Of a stretch of DNA of 64,000 nt, positions 1 through 14,614 are shown piece by piece. The stretch is from Zeus faber (lineage: Eukaryota; Chordata; Actinopteri; Zeiformes; Zeidae): positions 5,552,629 through 5,616,628 of the forward strand of contig OY482862.1 of the NCBI GenBank assembly GCA_960531495.1, in the 5' to 3' direction. The translations under genes were made by a program, and so were the position numbers. Each line of letters opens with the position of its first letter. Position 1 is the first letter of the stretch. The notes beneath the pieces were generated by a model. It was not told the origin of the DNA. It worked only from the letters and a program-made list of their open reading frames with translations, and searched no databases.

Positions 1-48
<48 letters not shown>

Positions 49-108
49 CAGATATTTAGATGGATAGATGACAGATAGATAGATTGATAGATAGATTGAT
101 AGATAGAT

Positions 109-184
<76 letters not shown>

Positions 185-185
185 T

Positions 186-264
<79 letters not shown>

Positions 265-278
265 CATGGGTAGATAAG

Positions 279-310
<32 letters not shown>

Positions 311-311
311 G
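1..311. repeat. (GATA)n tetranucleotide array with GACA and GATT variants
   Basis: Nearly pure GATA repeat with scattered interruptions, touching the window edge, so the full length is unknown. It lies in the intron upstream of the transmembrane exon. Confidence 0.98.
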
Positions 312-1538
312 ATGAAGGGAGAGAAACTTGCGATTGCATTTGAGCACGCTCCCTCCTGCTTTTACCTTCCCCCCAGTCGTCCATTTAGGGAGCGAACATT
401 ATAGTGAGTCTAATAACTTGACAACACGACACGCGGCTCTTCTGAGCACTTTGCTCCCCATTTCGCAGCTCAATCATCTCTATTTTCCTCTTCAAAAAAA
501 AAAACAAAAAAAACACCCTCTTCTTTCCATGGAGCAAGAGAGAGAGACAGCGAAAGAGAGAGACAGGGGGAGGCGAGATAGAGACAGGGAGGACTTTTTT
601 CACACGGCGGGGGGGGGGCAGTTGAGGGTGTGATAGCATTTAATGTTCTTTCCTTAGATCTTGGGGGAGACTTGGGGGGAGGTTTTTGACTGACATGCTG
701 TGTTCTCCCCAAATTGATTGACTTATTTTGGGGAATCGAGATGGTTATTGTGATCGGTCTGAGCTGGAGGTGGCGGTGCCAGAGGTGTCACGTGGGTTAC
801 GTTCACAGTGCGGGTTTAGATTTGACTTTGAAGTTTTCTTCCACCTGTCAATGTTGATGTAGATTGAAAAACCGCCAGGACTGGATTCGATAGCTTAATT
901 TTAAACTTGCCGACATGAATCGGTAGCACTGAATTGGTATTTTCATTCATGCCAGGGCAAAAGGACTGCAGTGATATGCAGCAGTGTGAAGGTTCTTTAA
1001 AACACCTCAATTCAATCCAAATTCAAAGTCATGTTCAACAATTGGCTTCGGAGTTAGGCGTCTTGTCATTTTTTCAGATTGCCGGTTGGATCCCCGGCTC
1101 CTCCTGGTCGCTTGCTGAAGTGTTCTTGAGCAAGACACTTCACCATCCAACTGCTCTGAGCCTTGCATAACCGCCTCCATCGGTGTAGAAATAAGTTTCC
1201 CCTCTCGGTCTGATCAATGAACTAATGAAATACAATGTGTTTCCTGTTCTGTGCACGTATGTCTTTGCTGTGCATAGTGGTATCTGATATGGGACAAATT
1301 TTAAAACAGATAGAAAAAACTACCCTGATAGGAGCTACAATTCAGGATTCAGCCTCAAGTCCTGTGTGAATGAAGTCTTTGATCCTTCCCCATTACAACT
1401 TTCGCTGAAAAGCGTACCTGAAAAAAGACATTTTAAATGAACTAATGTCGGTTTCTCCCTCAATCCCCCTCTTTCCCTGGCGCTCTGCAATCATGCTTTT
1501 CCTCCACCCACCCCGCCCATCCCAACCCCGACTCGCAG
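312..1538. other. intronic DNA upstream of the transmembrane exon
   Basis: Holds purine-rich and C/T-rich stretches (about 485-620) and a truncated SINE (about 1080-1240). I looked for a JM-a (HDCIYYPW-like) or JM-b (EDCIG-like) exon and saw none. Short open frames here resemble nothing I know. Confidence 0.6.
1080..1240 (+). mobile_element. 5'-truncated tRNA-derived SINE copy
   Basis: Starts within the B-box-like part (GGTTGGATCCCCGGCTCCTC) and continues with the conserved TCTTGAGCAAGACACTTCACC body and an ACCGCCTCCATCGGTGTAG tail. The same body (CTTGAGCAAGACAC) recurs in the SINE at 1749 and the tail recurs at about 24125. Confidence 0.6.
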
Positions 1539-1671
1539 AACACCTCTGATCGCAGCGGGGGTGATCGGCGGCTTGTTCCTGGTGGTGATTGTGGTGCTGA
1601 GCGTGGCGGTGTCCATGCGCAGGAAGCGCATCAAGAAGAAGAGGGCCCTCCGCCGCTTCCTGGAAACCGAG
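1539..1671 (+). CDS. erbb4: erbb4 exon: transmembrane helix and basic juxtamembrane segment
   Basis: The acceptor is CGCAG at 1534-1538 and the donor is GTGAGA at 1672. The first base completes an Arg codon begun in the previous exon, then 44 codons run to LETE. The start [11 protein letters not shown] matches the beginning of the ErbB4 transmembrane exon. A hydrophobic helix of about 22 residues follows, rich in Val and Leu and carrying small-residue contacts (AAGVIGG). The cytosolic side is the basic run [14 protein letters not shown], which in mammalian ErbB4 acts as stop-transfer signal and as nuclear localisation signal of the gamma-secretase-released intracellular domain. The residues just outside the membrane (JM-a/JM-b alternative exon in mammals) would be encoded upstream of the window. 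Confidence 0.95.
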
Positions 1672-1748
1672 GTGAGAATCCGGGAGAGTCAGCGAACTGA
1701 GATCTGAATAAATAAAAATAATAATAATAAATATAAAAAAAAAAAATT

Positions 1749-1980
1749 GGCGGCAGTAGCTCAGGAGGTAGAGCGGGTCGTCTAGTAAGCAGAAGTTTGC
1801 GGGTTTGATCCCATGCTCCTCCTGGTAGCGTGTTGATGTGTCCTTGAGCAAGACACCTAACTGCTCCCCAGGCACCGCCATATGGCAGCCCACTGCTCCG
1901 AGATGCGTCAGATACTAGGATCGGTAAATGCAGAGAAATTGTGAATTTCCCCGTTGTGGGACAAATAATAAATAAATACA
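1749..1980 (+). mobile_element. tRNA-derived SINE
   Basis: A tRNA-like head carries an A box (TAGCTCAGGAGG, 1757-1768) and a B-box-like GGGTTTGATCCC (about 1801-1812). It is followed by a family body (GTGTCCTTGAGCAAGACACC) shared with the copy at 1080, ending in an A/T-rich AATAAATAAATA tail. The B box departs from GGTTCGANNCC, so it is probably an inactive copy. Confidence 0.7.
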
Positions 1981-3173
1981 ATAAAAATCTGAGGTTAAAG
2001 ACAAGAAAATGGGTGTGACCACCAAACAGCTGCTTCTAGTTGCATTCAGTCATTTTGAAGGGAAGGATCAATCTATCTATGGAGCAAAAACACAGGCAGG
2101 AACCTGGGACTACCCACATCTAATCATAACCCAGTCATAACAGTCCAAGAAGTCTGAATCCAACCTTGAGTCCGTTTCCCTCCGTTTTTAGAAGCCAGTG
2201 CTGTATCAGGGTTCCAATGTTGGCCCTTTCTTGGTCGGACAAAGCCATTAAAGGTGCTTCTGGGAAAAATTGTCTCTCAGAGGATTTTCAGCGGCGTAAC
2301 CGAATAGGTCCAGTCAATGAAAATCTATAGAGGAGCTGACTTTCATTGCGCGAAAACATTGTTACCTTTGTAAGGAGATCCGATCTCATTCCCACGAGAT
2401 CAGACAATGGGCATTACTTAGTTCATGTTAAGGACTCAATTAAAACTGATAAAGGCAAAGCACAGTTTATTAGTGTACGTGTGTGTATAGAGAATGTCTC
2501 TATACACAGTGTGAGCATACGATGTGCTTGTGGACAAGCCAGAGGTTCAGGTGTTCACTTAGCCTTACTTAAGAGGGAGCAAGGACCTCGCCATTGAAAA
2601 GCTCTTCAAATGAGAGGGGTGGCGGCAGAGGAAGATGAGAAGAGGAGAGGAGCATAGAGGAATGGTGAGGAGAAGAGGGGACAGACAAAGATGGGATGGA
2701 ACAAAGAAAAGTGGGGTTTGGCAACATTAAAAGCCCTTAATTTTCCCCTGTCAGAGGCAAATGGTTTTATATGGCTGCTCTCTTCCTCTTTACAGCAGGA
2801 AAGCACCGGTGAAGAGTCAGGTTCTTTGCCGCTCATGTCGTTATGAAGAGCGCGGTGCCATTATTGCTGTTATTAGTTATTACTGTCCTCGCGTACCTAC
2901 TCTTCCCCTTATGTGCGCTTCTCTGTCTTTTTTTTTTAAACACAGCAGAGTACCTATTCACATGTGCACAGGCACACGAGCCTCGCTTCTTTCACACTAT
3001 GTACGCAGCCACGGGATCGGCTTTCAACTCGCGCCGTCATCAGTACATTACACATTGAAAATGGAATTCATTAAATCACCGTTCCTTCGGTTCACAGTGT
3101 ATTTGTGGAAGTATGAGTGGGAAGAATCCAGCCGCCGCTCACCATGCTGAAATACCATGAAATGGTAATAGAG

Positions 3174-3209
3174 AGGGAATAATATATCATATTATATATA
3201 TTATTCCCT
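3174..3209. repeat. perfect 14-bp AT-rich inverted repeat
   Basis: AGGGAATAATATAT (3174-3187) is the exact reverse complement of 3196-3209, with an 8-nt loop. It may be a small cruciform or a MITE relic. Confidence 0.8.
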
Positions 3210-3985
3210 ATATAATAATATATAGTATGTTGTGCAGGCTTCAAGGATTATAGGACTGTGATGCGCTGCATAAATTCAGCACCACGGCATTGAGTGCAGG
3301 AGTGGACTGCACTATAGACTTGTAGTGCAGTGTAGTGTAGCGTATAGTCATTTCAGAACCACATCCTTAATGGACAGTTCCCACATGCAGTGGTCCAAAT
3401 CCAGCAGCTCCCAAAACTCAATGCTACTGCTGAGTGCTGTCCCTACTGCTCACTCCTTCCTCTAGTAGCATAAAGGACAAGTGGTAAAATGGGACAGGCA
3501 ATCTGATTGGATCTCATTGGTAGCGTCAACACTTAGATTTTTGACTGGACACTTCCAGATATTTGACTGGACACTTCCATGCGGCAATGTTTACACCATA
3601 TTCATATTATCAAGAGTGTGAGATCCACTGGTGAGACCTACGTCTCTCAAAAGCGGAATTGAGACAATTCAAAAGGGTGTCTGGAGTAGAACCTCTGGAT
3701 GGGGTGGCAGTAGCAGGACATTTCATGGGATTCCTCATGATCGAGGAAATGCGGCATTTCACAACTTTTGAATGGAAAAATCCATGACACTTAACATGGC
3801 TGTCACCAACAGCTTTAAATATGTCATCCGCAAAACCCTCCCTGTCGTGTGAGTTCATTTTATGAAGAGAATCCATCAGACAAACAAGTCTTGATTGAGA
3901 ATGTCCTGATCTCTTCACCTTGTTTGGGCCACTGGAGCCTCATTAGCTGGAAAGCCATATTTTTCCCCTAACGCTGTTCTTGGAA

Positions 3986-4041
3986 TAGATAGATAGACAG
4001 ACAGACAGGCAGACAGACAGATAGACAGACTGACAGATAGA
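3986..4041. repeat. (GACA)n/(GATA)n short array
   Basis: Mixed GATA and GACA units with a few substitutions. Confidence 0.9.
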
Positions 4042-4144
4042 CATACACATAGACAGATTTTGTTTTTTTTAGTCAGCCACGACATGGGGGTACAGGGTAA
4101 GTTGACCAACTCCCAACCCTATTTCCTCTACCGAACATTATGCT

Positions 4145-4184
4145 TCATTTCTCTACCTCTTTCTCTCTCTCTCTTTCTCTCTCT

Positions 4185-4242
<58 letters not shown>

Positions 4243-4440
4243 TTATATCCCTCCTTTTCTGTAATTCCTCTCCTCTGTCCTCTGGCACTGCCTCGTCGGC
4301 CCCCCTGCCACAGCTCCTCCTAGGCCTCTCCCAACTACATACATGTTTCTCTCTCTCTCTCTCTTTCTATTTTGCTCTCTCTAACTCTCTTGTTCTCTCT
4401 CTCTCCATTTCTCTCTCTCTGGTTACCACCCGCACTCTCT
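4145..4440. repeat. (CT)n-rich region
   Basis: Pure CT dinucleotides at about 4190-4231, flanked by CT-rich degenerate sequence. Leucine/serine repeat frames here are artefacts. Confidence 0.9.
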
Positions 4441-4545
4441 GCCGCCCTATTCGTGTCTCCACTTGAGCGGTAATGAGACCAATGAAAGTGTGCGCTCCTC
4501 TTCAAGCTCCGCAATTATCTACCTCACACCCGCACACCCCCAGAT

Positions 4546-4548
4546 GCT

Positions 4549-4582
<34 letters not shown>

Positions 4583-4594
4583 CACACACACACG

Positions 4595-4636
<42 letters not shown>
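4546..4636. repeat. (CA)n microsatellite
   Basis: CA array with AAAC and GCAC interruptions. Confidence 0.95.
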
Positions 4637-4637
<1 letters not shown>

Positions 4638-4968
4638 ACACCTTGCCATCTCATTTTCTCCTTTCCCCCTTGTCTATCCATCTCATCCTTTCTCTCTCTC
4701 TCTCCCCCCATTCTCATATTCAATGTGGTACTTGTGAGTTTAGAGAGTTAATAGGCACACACAACTCCCACAGCAGGGAACATAAGGATCCAGAAGATTG
4801 CCTGGCGAGCGTGGGTTGAACATGACTGCCGCTGATTGGGCCAGGGGCTTAAAAATGTCATTGTAATGGTATCCGCCGGCCGACGGGATTGAGTCTCGCG
4901 TCGCACTGGCGCGTGACCTTTCCGTCTACGTTTGCGAATGGGGAAAATACAAATGGAGGATGAAATGA

Positions 4969-5930
<962 letters not shown>

Positions 5931-6029
5931 GGTATCTGGGTGCCAGAGGGTGAAACGGTAAAGATTCCTGTCGCAATAAAGATCTTAAATGAAGTCACAG
6001 GACCCAAGGCCAATGTGGAATTCATGGAT
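5931..6029 (+). CDS. erbb4: erbb4 exon: beta3 lysine (VAIK) of the kinase N-lobe
   Basis: Thirty-three codons in phase 0/0, equivalent to EGFR exon 19. The ATP-anchoring lysine is at 5979-5981 in IPVAIKIL. The start [12 protein letters not shown] and the end KANVEFMD are nearly as in mammalian ErbB4. The acceptor is GTTTCTCTCAG ending at 5930, with only a short pyrimidine stretch because a (TG)n array occupies 5802-5912 immediately upstream. The donor is GTGAGT at 6030. Confidence 0.95.
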
Positions 6030-6479
6030 GTGAGTATCTGCTCTTCAAGAGCAGCAAAACTTTATATTTCTACATTTTAGACAGGCACCAACGACACCAG
6101 CAAGTTCAATCCAGATTCAAGAGTTTCCAGTTTTTCCAAGAAATAAATGATACAGTGCCTTCTTTGTTCAATACACAGTGAATACAGGACGACATGATTC
6201 CTCAATAGCATTGGAAGATGATTTGTTGTACATTTCAAAAGAAAAGGCTTCCTAATTGACTGGCGCTCTTTGAAAATTCCTGTCGGGCCCTCTCAAAACC
6301 ACAATTCGCAAAAATGGCTCCCAAAGCTTGTATGAAAGGCTTGTACTATACAGTACATTTAAAGCTGGAGTGCGTCCCGCAAATCACCACTGTGAAACAA
6401 GGCTTTTCTCAACCGCGCCGAGACTGTCATAAAAACCCGCTTCTGACGTAGAGGAGACCCAGAAAATCTCTTAAACTCT

Positions 6480-6526
6480 CACACACACTATTCACGCACA
6501 CACACACACACACAGACACACACAGA
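6480..6526. repeat. (CA)n microsatellite, short
   Basis: Interrupted CA run within the intron. Confidence 0.85.
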
Positions 6527-7291
6527 TTCATACAAGCTCAACCCCTGTACGCCATAGGCTCCCACCCCAGAGTGGAAGAGAATAATGTCCATAAAACATT
6601 CAGCATCCAGCTCATTTAAAAAAGAAAAATGGATGCACAAAAAAAATAAATAAAATTATCTTCTCGTGATGATGCAAGGCGGATGAAATGACGCTCACTT
6701 TGAGGAATACAGAGAAATGTGGCCGAAAAATGGGAGGGGAGCGTTCGCCTGTGTGATGTAGGCGGGTCGTCCAGGCGGGTGAACAAAATCATTCTCAAGA
6801 TCAGGGCTATGGGCTTGTTTTTAAGCCTGCACGGCGCTTATTTCCAAGGACGAAAACAAACCATGGCTTTCCAAACCGCTACAGTCGTTTCTCACCGCTC
6901 GCCGTCGCGCGTCGGCCGCCTTCCCTCTCTGCGCTTTGTGGCTCTGGGAACGGTCGGGAAACCATTTAAGGAGCAATCAAAACGCAGCAGAACAATTCAT
7001 CAGGTGACTCCCCGAGAGAAAGGGAAGGGAGAGGTGGGAAATACCAATGCCACCCCCTCTCCGTTCGCCAGCTTCTAGCTTGTCAATGAATAGTCATTAG
7101 GAGTGCTGTCAATGCTCTAATGGCAGAGGTGCAGAGAGCATTGGAAAACTGTACTCATGAGCACCCTTGCTCGGCAAGTATTGCATCTTAGTACATCTTA
7201 AGTTAGACTATTGATGAAAGTACCAGATTAAAAAACGACTTCAATGCCCTACTCGGCCTTCCTAGTGCTACAAAGGACAAGGCAGGTATTA

Positions 7292-8450
<1,159 letters not shown>

Positions 8451-9449
8451 ATTCCTCATTCTAACTCTAACCTTAAAAAAACACTCTACCCGCCCCCAAA
8501 ATAATGTTATTACAATATCTAATGCCCACCCACGTACAGTATAATATTATTATTACCCAAATAGATATAACTTTCAAACAAGTTCTGTAGTTTGGCCTCT
8601 GTTAATTCCAGGGTTTTGGTTGCTACAAGGCTTTTTTCGAAGAACCTTTTACACCAAACGTGGATAAATGAGAGCCCTGGGAACTGGGACATGTACTTCT
8701 TCTACTAATCAAAAGCCCAGCAGACTGCTTGCTGTCTTTGGTCCTTTTCCCAAACGGGGGTCCACAGCTCGCGGCAAGTCACAGCTCGTGGCCGCCGAGG
8801 GCACTGATCACTGAGGGGAGGAGGGTAAATAAATGGCTGAACCGCGGAACGCCGCCCCGAAAGTCACTGCGCTCGCCCCAGCTGCCGTCTCCCGTGGCGT
8901 TTTGATGTTTCAGCCTTTACGAGGCGCGGGACAGATAAACACCTCCAGAAGGCGGAAAGCAACCGCAAGCCGTCGCAGCGTCTTTGTTGTAAATTATGCG
9001 TGCATATTTCATGGTTATGAGTGAACTGAGAGGCAAAGTGATACACTTCCCTTCTTGTTTCAACTTGCCAAGCATTCCATTGGACTTTCTTGCAGTTGTT
9101 GAATTGAGTGGCATTTGATAAATGGATTATTTTTACATTATAGATGATAGATGATAGACTTATAGATGATTATTTAGTCCAATCGATCAATAGGGAAGCG
9201 AAAAGGGAATCTATCGTGATGTCATAGACAAAAATCCTATCCCATTATACTATAATTTGCTCAAAACGGAAGCAAAATTGATTACACTTCATGAGGAAAG
9301 CCCAAAGTTAATGCTCAACTCTGTATAAACCAACTATAATTTGACTTATAGTCAACTTGAGATATTCAGGCTGAGCTGTAGCATTAAAGAGTGTGTTGCT
9401 GTTTGCTATGGAGTATTTTTTGCTATTGTAGCTTTCACCATTTAGAGCA

Positions 9450-9672
9450 GTGTTCTCAAATGGCGGTACTTGTATCCTTGTGGTACTGCGGGTGTACTGA
9501 GGGGTTACTTTAAAAACGATGTTAATAAATATTAGTTACTAATAATGTTTAAAATAAACACCCACGAAGCACATACAATCCATCATTTATGTTAATTGTC
9601 TTTTTTTTTCCAAAGCCAGTCCCCTGAAAAAAGATCTACACGACTCAAAAAAGGTTTGAGAACCGTTGGTCT
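9450..9672. mobile_element. hAT-like MITE, copy 1
   Basis: Left end CAGTGTTCTCAAATGGCGGT and right end AAGGTTTGAGAACCGTTG are imperfect inverted repeats of hAT type. The flanking 8-mers ATTTAGAG and GTCTCGAG match at five of eight positions, consistent with a decayed 8-bp target duplication. A related copy lies at 21180-21443. Confidence 0.55.
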
Positions 9673-10163
9673 CGAGTGAATTGAAATGGCACTGAATTAG
9701 ACAAGACTCCTTTTACCATGTCGAAAACAGAACCGCTCTCATTGTTCAATGAAAACCTTGCGTTTTCAGAAAGGTTGGCGATGAGCCAAGCGGGCACTCT
9801 GTCTTTTACAAATACATCTTGTCCAGAAAAGAAATCTTGTCACATCGAGGTCAATGAGCACATTCAATAAAAGTAACGTTCTGTATCATAAAGAAAATCT
9901 TCATGAGGTCTCGAGGTTATAAAAGAGCGGGGAGAGTTGAAGCGAGGGGGGTCCGGATAGCGCCGCTGAGTGATAGATGCACTCCCCGAGCCAGAGGTCC
10001 ACTGGGCTTTTCTGGTGGAGAGCTGGAGGATTCCTCCCTTTCCTCCACACTACCATGATTTACCACCAACCCTATTGGTATCAGCGTACATCTCCAGGCT
10101 GATAAGCGGGGATTGGATTATGCAAGCGGCGTGATGCATTGGCCACATAAATGCTACACAATG

Positions 10164-10165
10164 CC

Positions 10166-10202
<37 letters not shown>

Positions 10203-10214
10203 TCTGTCTCTCTC
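10164..10214. repeat. (CT)n microsatellite
   Basis: CT dinucleotides with GTCT interruptions. Confidence 0.92.
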
Positions 10215-10219
10215 ACAAT

Positions 10220-10305
10220 ACCGACTGGTCGGAGAGCAGGTCGTAAGTCCGAACGGTCGTTAAACAGGTAGGTCGTTAAGTGCGGAGTACCTGTAATTAG
10301 TTATA
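10220..10305. mobile_element. possible DNA-transposon relic
   Basis: The stretch with repeated GGTCG(T)TAAG motifs (CAGGTCGTAAGTCCGAACGG, AGGTAGGTCGTTAAGTGCGG) resembles termini of dispersed vertebrate DNA transposons. Family not identified. Confidence 0.25.
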
Positions 10306-11146
10306 ATAGGTAACTCATACATCTTAAGCTCGATTATACTCAATTGTGAAAAATATAGTTGCAATGAAAAGAGTATTTCATGAACAGGCAAAGGAATACA
10401 TCATCCTTCTCTTTACACAGTTCTCAAAACCCTTGGCATGTGTGCGACGTTGTGTAGCGGGAATATGTCTGGTCGAGGTGAGGTGAAATAAAATGATTGT
10501 GACTCATAGAAACTTGCTGCTCTCCTAAAAAGAAAGATATGCTGTTACACAAAATGGTATTTCTTGAGGTCTTTGACAGTTAAATCTACATTTAGGATTG
10601 AGGACAACATATGGCCATTGGCCATCATTTTGACTGAAGTCGCACCGTTGGGACACCAATGCCAATCCATCAATGCCACTGATATACACACTCACACACT
10701 CGTGTCTTTTGACAGTATTTGGATGTCATGTAATCAAACAACAAATGTGTGTTCCTGGATTGTAAGGTCTCGGGAGGAACTGTGTCAGGATTGCCTTTGT
10801 TATTTAAAAATTATACAAACAAAATAATATAAGAGCAAAGTTAGCAAGTAATAATACGAAAATATCGAAGTCAAAAAAGTTATTGAATCAAGCAAAGTGA
10901 GCAACATCAACGAAGTGGACGACGTCAACTGAGTTCTCAAAAAAGAATACTAGTATAGTCAAGCCAGTTAGCAAGGTCAACAGCTACATACATCTTCAGC
11001 GCTCACAAATTGTGGGGGAACAAGACACGGCCGTTCTCTGCTTGATGCAGATGCGAGTGTCAGTTTGGATGAGGGCCTCAGAAAGTCGGCGGCGAGGGTG
11101 ACACCGATCTCAATAAAGGACGATTGTCACATGCCTGAGTTCGTAA

Positions 11147-11452
<306 letters not shown>

Positions 11453-11946
11453 TAAGGCTGGCTTGTCACTTGACTTGTTTGGCGAGGATTTGGATGTTTG
11501 ATTGTCTGGTTGTAATTATAGGTATGGCTGTTTCCGTGCTCAGTTGCTAGGCTCCTTGGCTGGATGATTAATAATAAAAGCACCAAAGTGCACAACTACA
11601 GCCCATAAACAATGCAGACATTTGACAGAGCTCTCGCTCACACATCTCCGTAGAGGTCCACCTCAGGAGACTCTCTGTTCAGAACTACTTTATAAAATCA
11701 CCTTTTCCGCTCATCCAACGTCCTTTCCAGTACAGAACAATAACCTGACGGGACCTGGGACCCGGGGACCCTCAATCCTGAGCATCACAGTGTGTGTGTC
11801 AGCCTTGAAGCCATGCGTGAACAATAAGTCAAATGCGGCTTATTTTTTAAGTACCTCCAGTTTCCCTGAGGTTTCTTGTTGTTTGCACTGTAATAAGCTG
11901 AGAATTGCGTAGGTGGGTGAGAATTAAGAGGCCTGTGTTATGCCGA

Positions 11947-11992
11947 TGTGTGTGTGTGTGTGTGTGTGTGTGTGTCTGTGTGTGTGTGTGTC
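11947..11992. repeat. (TG)n microsatellite
   Basis: TG run with a TCTG interruption. Confidence 0.93.
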
Positions 11993-12347
11993 CAACTTAG
12001 CTGTGGTTCAGTGATTTCAGACACAGCGATTCGCCCTCCACACAGTAGAGGAATGGGTGAACAACTCAAAGTGTACAGACGGCGCTTTCATGGTCAAAGT
12101 GCAAGATTCTGTGATTCAGGTAAAAAGGAATACGTCTTGGCACTGAGGCAAGGTAACTCAAATTGTGCTCATTTTCAAGTTGTGTCACTCCAAATAAGGA
12201 ATGATTTTCCTGTTCGTTTAAATGGAGGAGTGACTGCTCTTATATCACGGATACCGCGAGTCCACCTTCCCGCATATTGGGCTATTTTGACCCCGGCGGT
12301 AAAACATCCAACTGCTGTTAAGCGTTTGGGTTAACCGGACACCAGTC

Positions 12348-12390
12348 CTGCCGTCTGCATCGCACCGAGCGGGTGCGATGCAGACGGCAG
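12348..12390. repeat. perfect 19-bp hairpin
   Basis: CTGCCGTCTGCATCGCACC (12348-12366), a 5-nt loop GAGCG, then its exact reverse complement (12372-12390). It is GC-rich with no U tract after it. Function unknown. Confidence 0.9.
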
Positions 12391-12735
12391 CTGCGGTGCT
12401 GTACTCTGACTCTCCGTCATGCTGCGAGACTGTGAATTCCGCCATGCGCACAGCGGCGGCAATTTATCACATTCACTCGTCGACAACAACAGCGGCGCGA
12501 AAAAAAAAGAGAAGCGGATGGGATCTCCTACGTCGGTTCGCAATAAATAAATATCAACCCGCTGTGAAACAACTGTCAACACAGGGAGCTGTATAATTCA
12601 TAAATGGCTGATATTATGATGCATTATTCACAGTGTTAAATGTATCCACCATCCACTGCTCAGTGTTCTCTGCTAATTGGCTCCAGCAAATGGGGCCTTG
12701 GTTAATATGGTACGTGTGTGTACGCACAGGCTGCA

Positions 12736-12778
12736 ACACACACACACACACACACACTAATACACACATTCACACAAT
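12736..12778. repeat. (CA)n microsatellite, short
   Basis: CA repeats followed by degenerate ACACATTCACAC. Confidence 0.85.
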
Positions 12779-12989
12779 GAACACGTTCAATAATGTCACA
12801 ACATCAGCATGCCTTGTGAATTGCAAACACTTCAGCCACGTTAGTGCAATGCAGAATTTGTAGCAGACGTGTTCAGCTCCATTAGGACCACTGAGGCCCT
12901 GGCGGACGGTGGCTCAGCCTCGGCATCTTCAGTCCCGAGATCCTCACATTTGTGTTCAGAGTGAACGCATCGATCATGAAGGATTCCGC

Positions 12990-13340
12990 CCCCGCTGCCA
13001 ACCTGCATAATGAGATGATCAAATATTAAATTCCTTATGTTTACAGCGTTATAACATGAATATTTGAACCCTCATTACTATCTTAATATTTGCAAACCTC
13101 CAGAATAGCCGGGCTGCCTCTCCGGTAGTGACAGTGATGCTTTTTGAAGGGAGGCTTCTGCCTCCCTGCAAGTGGCCTCCCCTCCCCCCTGCCGTGACCC
13201 ACGGAATCGGACCCCACCCTGCTCCCCCACTCCACCCGCCACACGCGCTCCTTAGTTATTAATGGCAGCCGTGAGATTCATGCTAATGAGAACATTTGCA
13301 GGATCCGTGCGATGTAAGATGCCTTCTATGTGGAAGGGTT
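12990..13340. promoter_or_regulatory. candidate conserved intronic enhancer-like stretch
   Basis: Complex, non-repetitive sequence rich in homeodomain/POU-like words: CATAATGAGATGATCAAATA, AGTTATTAATGG and an octamer-like ATGCTAAT near 13282. It stands out from the surrounding simple repeats. Calling it regulatory is inference from composition only. Confidence 0.2.
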
Positions 13341-14312
13341 AGGTTTTAATTATTATTCCGATTACTTTACCCTGTGTAAGCATCCCCCGTCGCCTGTAGG
13401 AACTCCTCCCCCTTTAATTTGACATATACATGTACATATACGCGAAACAGCAGTGGTTAGGATTTTCTCAACACGTCCATGTTAGCTCCTCTTTTTCAAA
13501 CTGTTTTGGTTTTCTCTGCTCCTTTGCGTCTTCGTTTCAGTTTAGTTTTAGTTTACTGTAAACAGCTCTTCGACCACACCCATTTCCAATCTCGTCTTAA
13601 GATTTTTCATATTTTAGCAACCTGTTCCAGTTTGGTTATAGTTGTATCTCAATTAAGAGCCTGTAGGTTGGTAAAGCAGGTGATATCGCCGTCTAATGGA
13701 ATTAATTCCACGCTGTTGGACACCGACATCGATGTAAAAAGGGAAACATGCGAGGCCACAAAAAGATGTCAATAAAACCTGAAGAGTGATTTCAACAAAA
13801 TGATGTGGGGAAAAAATAACTAATAAGAATGAAATACTGTTAATTACATTCACTTCAGTTCATTTTAATCTGATATTAATTTTGGTTTTGTTCTCGTTCA
13901 GAAAGAAAATCTTCTGTTTTTATTGTCAATTTCCAAAGTGATTTTTCTTTTTTGTCCAGTTTCTGGTAACGTTAAGGACTATAACCTTGTTTCTCGCCGA
14001 AGAACAATAGAAGCCACCGTCCGTAGCGTCCACAAAAGAGAACGGATTTTCGATGTGTTTACCCTGACACACGGATCAACTCACAAAGGGTGCACAACGT
14101 CGCCGAATAAACGGCATATATCTCTCCTTTCACGCTGACCGCCGAGCTGCAGATCACGGCCGCTTCAGGCGCGCCCGCTTTTGACGCACGGAGCGGGCGG
14201 CAGATTAAATGTGTCGAGCCTTTGATAAGAGCATCCCTCAGAAATGTCAAAATAAAAAATAAAAGAGGTAAAAAACAAGAGATACTAAGTCAGAAAGTGC
14301 CCTCCCACTCTC

Positions 14313-14368
14313 ATTGATTCTCTCTTTCTCTCTCGCTCTCTCTCCCTCGCTCTCTCTCGCCCCTCTTT
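14313..14368. repeat. (CT)n-rich tract
   Basis: CT repeats with CG interruptions. Confidence 0.85.
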
Positions 14369-14493
14369 TCCATTTTGCGCACTCGACGTGTCTTTGCTAA
14401 TTAATAGCCAAGCTTTTTGTGGTCAACTTTCAGTGCCGTTTAAATAAATGCAATTCAATGTTGGCAGGCAGAAGAAAGGTGCCAAAAGCTCAA

Positions 14494-14534
14494 ATCTATC
14501 TATCTATCTCTCTATCTATCTATCTCTCTATCTC

Positions 14535-14613
<79 letters not shown>
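14494..14613. repeat. (TCTA)n tetranucleotide array
   Basis: Continuous TCTA units, with TCTC variants at the start. Confidence 0.96.

Positions 14614-14614
<1 letters not shown>

Noticed and set aside
1749-1820. Possible functional tRNA gene
   Set aside because: The A and B boxes belong to a SINE head followed by a SINE body. The B box is degenerate and no complete cloverleaf was found.
2346-2597. 83-codon open frame
   Set aside because: No recognisable domain, intronic, and no splice context. Kept only as a note in the intron entry.
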